This document shows positions 4,491 through 6,818 of a stretch of 6,818 nt of DNA, one piece after another. A program made the position numbers and the translations under genes. Below the pieces are notes generated by a model, which was given only the letters and a program-made list of their open reading frames with translations, did not search any database and was not told where the DNA came from. The stretch is from Frankiales bacterium (GTDB taxonomy: Bacteria; Actinomycetota; Actinomycetes; Mycobacteriales; Jatrophihabitantaceae): the NCBI GenBank assembly GCA_025963265.1, contig JAOPUY010000213.1, positions 1 to 6,818 of the forward strand. The letters are read 5' to 3'. Position 1 is the first letter of the stretch. Each line of letters begins with the position of its first letter.

Positions 4491-5105
4491 GTGTCCGTTC
4501 CCCTGCCACTCGTCGAGGTCCGCCGCAGCGCGAGGCGGCGGCGAACTGTGTCCGCCTATCGCGAGGGGGACAGGATTGTCGTGTTGCTGCCCGCTCGCAC
4601 CACCAAGGCGGACGAGGCCCGGCTGGTCAGCGAGATGGTCGAGCGCATCACCGCCCGGGAGGCGAAACTCGCCGTCCGCGGCCCCCGAGCCAGCGACGCG
4701 GCGCTCACCGCTCGCGCCGCGGAGCTCTCCCGCGCGTATCTGGAGGGCCGGGCCCGGCCCGACAGCGTCCGGTGGGTGCGGAATATGCAGCATCGCTGGG
4801 GTTCGTGCACTCCGGCCGAGCGCTCTATCCGGCTATCCCATCGATTGCAATCGATGCCTCAGTGGGTGATCGACTACGTGCTCGTGCACGAGCTGGCCCA
4901 TCTGCTCGAAGGCGGCCACGGCCCGCGATTCTGGGCCTGGGTGGATCGCTATCCCAAGACCGAACGGGCGCGCGGGTTTCTGGAGGGCGTCGCGCTGGCC
5001 GGTCAGTTGCCAGGCGGCTCGTCCGGCGAGGAATCGGACGATGAGCCAGAGTCATCCGAGGATCCCTTTGGCTCGGGTGATTCGCCGGAAGGCTCGCTGT
5101 TCTGA
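4491..5105 (+). CDS. YgjP-like zinc metallopeptidase (M48/DUF45 family)
   Basis: The 204-residue product has the YgjP layout: an N-terminal beta-rich part (VEVRRSARRRRTVSAYREGD, RIVVLLP), the signature MQHRWGSCTP (99-108), and the zinc site HELAHLLEGGHGPRFW (133-148) with ligands H133 and H137, catalytic E134, and H143 as likely third ligand. This fold resembles SprT/wss-type gluzincins; the substrate of the family is not known. There is no signal peptide or membrane segment, so it should be cytoplasmic. The GTG start gives the usual N-terminus and sits behind a leaderless-type -10 box. Residues ~176-204 are a disordered Ser/Glu/Asp-rich tail beyond the normal domain end, and this tail overlaps the opposite-strand gene by 103 bases. 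The gene diverges from the ThiF-like/ABC1 pair and shares their DnaA-box-rich upstream region. Confidence 0.9.
   Translation: MSVPLPLVEVRRSARRRRTVSAYREGDRIVVLLPARTTKADEARLVSEMVERITAREAKLAVRGPRASDAALTARAAELSRAYLEGRARPDSVRWVRNMQHRWGSCTPAERSIRLSHRLQSMPQWVIDYVLVHELAHLLEGGHGPRFWAWVDRYPKTERARGFLEGVALAGQLPGGSSGEESDDEPESSEDPFGSGDSPEGSLF
5003..5105. other. Tail-to-tail antisense coding overlap (103 bp)
   Basis: The last 34 codons and stop of the YgjP-like gene and the last 33 codons and stop of the zincin-like gene occupy the same bases on opposite strands. Both tails are hydrophilic and disorder-like: SSGEESDDEPESSEDP on + and SSDDSGSSSDSSPDEPP on -. The two codon grids are offset by one base. No terminator is visible within the overlap, so the two mRNAs should have complementary 3' ends. 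Confidence 0.85.
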
Positions 5106-6331
5106 CCCTCGACGAGGCGAGCTAGCTCCTCGAACACCGATTGCTCGGACTCGCTCATGCTGCCATGCCGGGCGGCGAACTCATCGGGGTTGTCGAGGTC
5201 TTCGGCGGTCGGCAGCAGGTCGGGATGGTTCCACAGGGCGTCGCGGGCGGCGACACCGTGCCGCTGCGTCATGGCGAACCACATCGCGGCCGCCTCGTGG
5301 AGCCGACGCGGGCGCAACTCCAATCCGACGAGCGTCGCGAAGGTCTGCTCAGCCGGCCCGCCGGTGGCTCGACGACGGCGAACGGCCTCGGCCATCGCGT
5401 CCGCGCCACTCATGCGAGCACCCGCGGCCTGCATCACCACCGTGTCGACCCAGCCTTCGATGAGGGCCAGCAAAGTCTCCAGGCGCTTGAGCGCCGCGTT
5501 CTGGGCATCGGTGTTCTGAGGCTCGAACAGCCCGCCGGTCAGGGCGTTCTGAAGCGATTCCGGGTTGGCGGGGTCGAGTTCGCTCAGCGCGGCCGAGATG
5601 GCCTCCGGGTCGATCTTGATCCCGCGGCCGTAGGCGTCGACGGAATCGATGAGCTGCTGACGCAGCCAGGGCACATGGCTGAACAGCCGGTGATGGGCCG
5701 CCTCACGCAACGCCATGAACAGCCGCACCTCCTCCAGCGGACGGCCCAATTCCGTCGCCATCGCCTCGACGTTGGCAGTGACCAGGGCGGCCGTCCCGGC
5801 CGGGCCGAGCGGTAAGCCCACATCGGTGGCCGACACGACCTCGCCCGCGAGCGCGGCCAGACCCTGGCCGAGCTGAGCCCCGAACATCAGCCCGCCGACC
5901 TGGGCCATCATGGGCGCCATCGGCCCCGCCTGCTCGGCCACCTCGGGTGGCAGCGAGCTCGACATGGCCGACACGACCCGGCTCGCCACCGGATCGCACA
6001 AGGCGGCCCAGGTGCCGATGGTCTTCTCGACCCAGTCGACCTGGCTCCACGCCTGGGTCGCGGTGACGCCGGAGGGCAAATCGGTGGCATCGTCCAACCA
6101 GAGATCGCCCAGCCGGATGGCGTCGGTCGCGGCGCTGGAGTCGGCCGGGCTCACCCGCCGGTGCTCTGCGGCCAGGGCGGAGATGGCCAGCTGTCGAGCG
6201 AGGTCCCAGTTGACCGGGCCGCCGCTGCCGGACAGCAGCTTCTGCAGCTCGGCGAACAGCGGCACCTTGCCCGCCAAGTCGTCGGGGTCATCGCCCGAAC
6301 CTGGGCTGAATCCGAATCCGAAGTTGCTCAT
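5003..6331 (-). CDS. DUF2342 / zincin-like protein, annotated elsewhere as zinc-dependent metalloprotease or hydrolase
   Basis: Starting at ATG 6331, this 442-residue protein belongs to the actinobacterial family of M. tuberculosis Rv3195 (DUF2342, zincin_2-like). Visible parts: a Gly/Asp-rich N-terminus (MSNFGFGFSPGSG), NWDLARQLA (41-49), a small-residue helix region with GLMFGAQLGQGLAALAGEV (147-165), LFMALREAAHHRLFSHVPWL (204-223), LLALIEGWVDTVV (287-299), and a Ser/Asp/Pro-rich tail from ~410. In zincins of this superfamily the segment at 209-213 should read HExxH; here it is REAAH, and EGWVD (292-296) has Trp where I would expect a zinc-binding His. It may therefore be a non-catalytic fold. 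A GTG at 6340 would add three residues; I prefer the ATG because TAGCGT lies seven bases before it and neither start has a usable Shine-Dalgarno. Its 3' end overlaps the YgjP-like gene. Confidence 0.85.
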   Translation of the reverse strand: MSNFGFGFSPGSGDDPDDLAGKVPLFAELQKLLSGSGGPVNWDLARQLAISALAAEHRRVSPADSSAATDAIRLGDLWLDDATDLPSGVTATQAWSQVDWVEKTIGTWAALCDPVASRVVSAMSSSLPPEVAEQAGPMAPMMAQVGGLMFGAQLGQGLAALAGEVVSATDVGLPLGPAGTAALVTANVEAMATELGRPLEEVRLFMALREAAHHRLFSHVPWLRQQLIDSVDAYGRGIKIDPEAISAALSELDPANPESLQNALTGGLFEPQNTDAQNAALKRLETLLALIEGWVDTVVMQAAGARMSGADAMAEAVRRRRATGGPAEQTFATLVGLELRPRRLHEAAAMWFAMTQRHGVAARDALWNHPDLLPTAEDLDNPDEFAARHGSMSESEQSVFEELARLVEGQNSEPSGESPEPKGSSDDSGSSSDSSPDEPPGN

Positions 6332-6338
6332 GCCTTTC

Positions 6339-6344
6339 ACGCTA
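6339..6344 (-). promoter_or_regulatory. Candidate -10 box of the zincin-like gene
   Basis: On the - strand TAGCGT is followed by seven bases (GAAAGGC) and ATG 6331, consistent with a leaderless transcript. The short AAAGG just before the ATG is too close to serve as a normal ribosome site. No convincing -35 is seen. Confidence 0.35.
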
Positions 6345-6503
6345 GTGCTAACGCGCTGTCGACGGGTGCCGTGCCCAAGTCGGGTTTGCTCTCAGCGAAC
6401 TACTCGCCGCCCGCTCCGGTTTCGGGGCCGCCGGTTGATGTGAACTCACTGCGAGTCCGGGCGACCCCCGGCGCGCGTCACGGGCGGGGCGGGGCGCGGG
6501 AAC

Positions 6504-6509
6504 TACCTT
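6504..6509 (+). promoter_or_regulatory. -10 box for a leaderless small membrane protein
   Basis: TACCTT is followed by GTCGTC and ATG 6516, the leaderless spacing. A G-rich stretch with no Shine-Dalgarno near the ATG precedes it. The adjacent gene has the same T-GTCGTC pattern before its ATG. Confidence 0.5.
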
Positions 6510-6515
6510 GTCGTC

Positions 6516-6767
6516 ATGGCATGGATGTGGTGGCTGCTGGCGCCGGTCGCAACGACCGCGTTCGGGGCACTCGTCCTTTGGTTTCGAGCGCTCACCGCTG
6601 GCCGGCCCAGCCGATGGCGCCGGGTCGGGGCCATCGGCGAGCATCATCGTCTGCTGGACGCGCTCGGCCTCGCCCATCCCGCGCCTGCGCCGACCAACGT
6701 GATCCTGGTTGCGAGCGCGGCCGAGGCGGCCGAACCGGTGCCCGACCTGGAAGTGAGCGCCGGTTAG
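6516..6767 (+). CDS. Small single-pass membrane protein, function unknown
   Basis: This 83-residue frame begins MAWMWWLLAPVATTAFGALV; residues 3-23 form one hydrophobic helix rich in tryptophan, followed by a basic stretch (R24, R30, R33, R35, R36) that by the positive-inside rule keeps the C-terminus in the cytoplasm. Residues ~50-83 are Ala/Pro/Glu-rich and probably disordered. No lipobox or cleavage site is evident. The start is supported by the leaderless -10 box TACCTT six bases upstream. It lies in the divergent region beside the zincin-like gene and ends 10 bases before the next start, so it may be read together with that protease gene. I do not recognise a family; composition and position favour a real gene. 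Confidence 0.65.
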   Translation: MAWMWWLLAPVATTAFGALVLWFRALTAGRPSRWRRVGAIGEHHRLLDALGLAHPAPAPTNVILVASAAEAAEPVPDLEVSAG

Positions 6768-6770
6768 GGT
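6765..6770 (+). promoter_or_regulatory. -10 box for a leaderless downstream gene, overlapping a stop codon
   Basis: TAGGGT includes the TAG stop of the small membrane protein gene and is followed by GTCGTCA and ATG 6778. This gives the next gene a possible promoter of its own even if it is also reached by read-through. Confidence 0.45.
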
Positions 6771-6777
6771 GTCGTCA

Positions 6778-6818
6778 ATGTCTCGACAACTGCGCACCCT
6801 CATCATCGGCGCCGTGCT
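6778..6818 (+). CDS. Start of a probable PDZ/S16-type (YlbL-like) protease (3' partial)
   Basis: Only 13 full codons are present: MSRQLRTLIIGAV, a short basic start running into a hydrophobic helix, as in a membrane-anchored protein. In M. tuberculosis the gene beside the Rv3195 homologue in this orientation is Rv3194c, a PDZ-domain protein with a Lon-like (S16) serine protease domain held by an N-terminal membrane anchor. The visible residues fit that anchor, but the identification rests almost wholly on gene order. The leaderless -10 box TAGGGT supports this ATG. Confidence 0.55.
   Translation, partial: MSRQLRTLIIGAV

Noticed and set aside
5141..5815. A 224-codon + strand frame inside the zincin-like gene.
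   Set aside because: It is antisense to a recognised family protein, has low-complexity Arg/Gly composition and no ribosome site.
6339..6354. AGTGCTAA at the zincin-like promoter resembles half of a CIRCE (HrcA) site.
   Set aside because: The second arm TTAGCACTC at the required 9-base spacing is absent.

Overview
This is chromosomal DNA from a high-GC actinobacterium. The evidence is a strongly GC-biased third codon position, a WhiB7 protein (a family confined to Actinobacteria), several genes whose -10 box sits directly before the start codon as in leaderless actinobacterial transcripts, and a gene order I recognise from the Mycobacterium tuberculosis neighbourhood uvrD2 - whiB7 - ABC1 kinase - ThiF-like - zincin-like - PDZ protease (Rv3198c to Rv3194c region). 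The genus cannot be named from this sequence; the proteins diverge clearly from the mycobacterial versions as I remember them.

Left part (1-1800, + strand). The window opens in the last ~100 codons of a helicase with a C-terminal HRDC domain, most likely UvrD2. A 624-base stretch between that gene and whiB7 is a regulatory leader: an AT-rich, WhiB7-type autoregulated promoter (469-508), a 65-codon upstream ORF with its own Shine-Dalgarno (556-753), a strong 13-bp intrinsic terminator (779-820), and a set of nested alternative helices running from the last codons of the uORF into the terminator (717-798). After the terminator comes a C-rich 24-base tandem duplication, then a near-perfect Shine-Dalgarno and whiB7 itself. 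Downstream lie two strong hairpins, a triple ACCCGTT repeat and a 64-codon arginine-rich small protein. A bidirectional terminator separates these from the convergent genes that follow.

Middle part (1806-4490, - strand). A ThiF/E1-like protein of the type seen beside peptide-modification systems is followed after 19 bases by an ABC1 (AarF/UbiB-like) atypical kinase; they probably form one transcript. No YcaO gene, precursor peptide or quinone gene is visible. The 236-base divergent region upstream carries three perfect 9-base DnaA boxes, one facing each start codon at almost the same distance (37 and 39 bases).

Right part (4491-6818). A YgjP-like HExxH metallopeptidase runs rightward and converges on a DUF2342/zincin-like gene. 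Their last 103 bases overlap on opposite strands, so both acidic, serine-rich tails are encoded by the same DNA. The zincin-like protein appears to lack two of the expected zinc ligands. After a divergent promoter region come a small single-pass membrane protein and the first 13 codons of a protein that by position should be the PDZ/S16-type protease (YlbL-like).

The best defined system here is the whiB7 ribosome-sensing attenuator. Its principle is known in mycobacteria; the detailed structure described here is my own reading of this sequence. The ABC1 / ThiF-like / YgjP / zincin-like group is a conserved actinobacterial set for which I know no established joint function.
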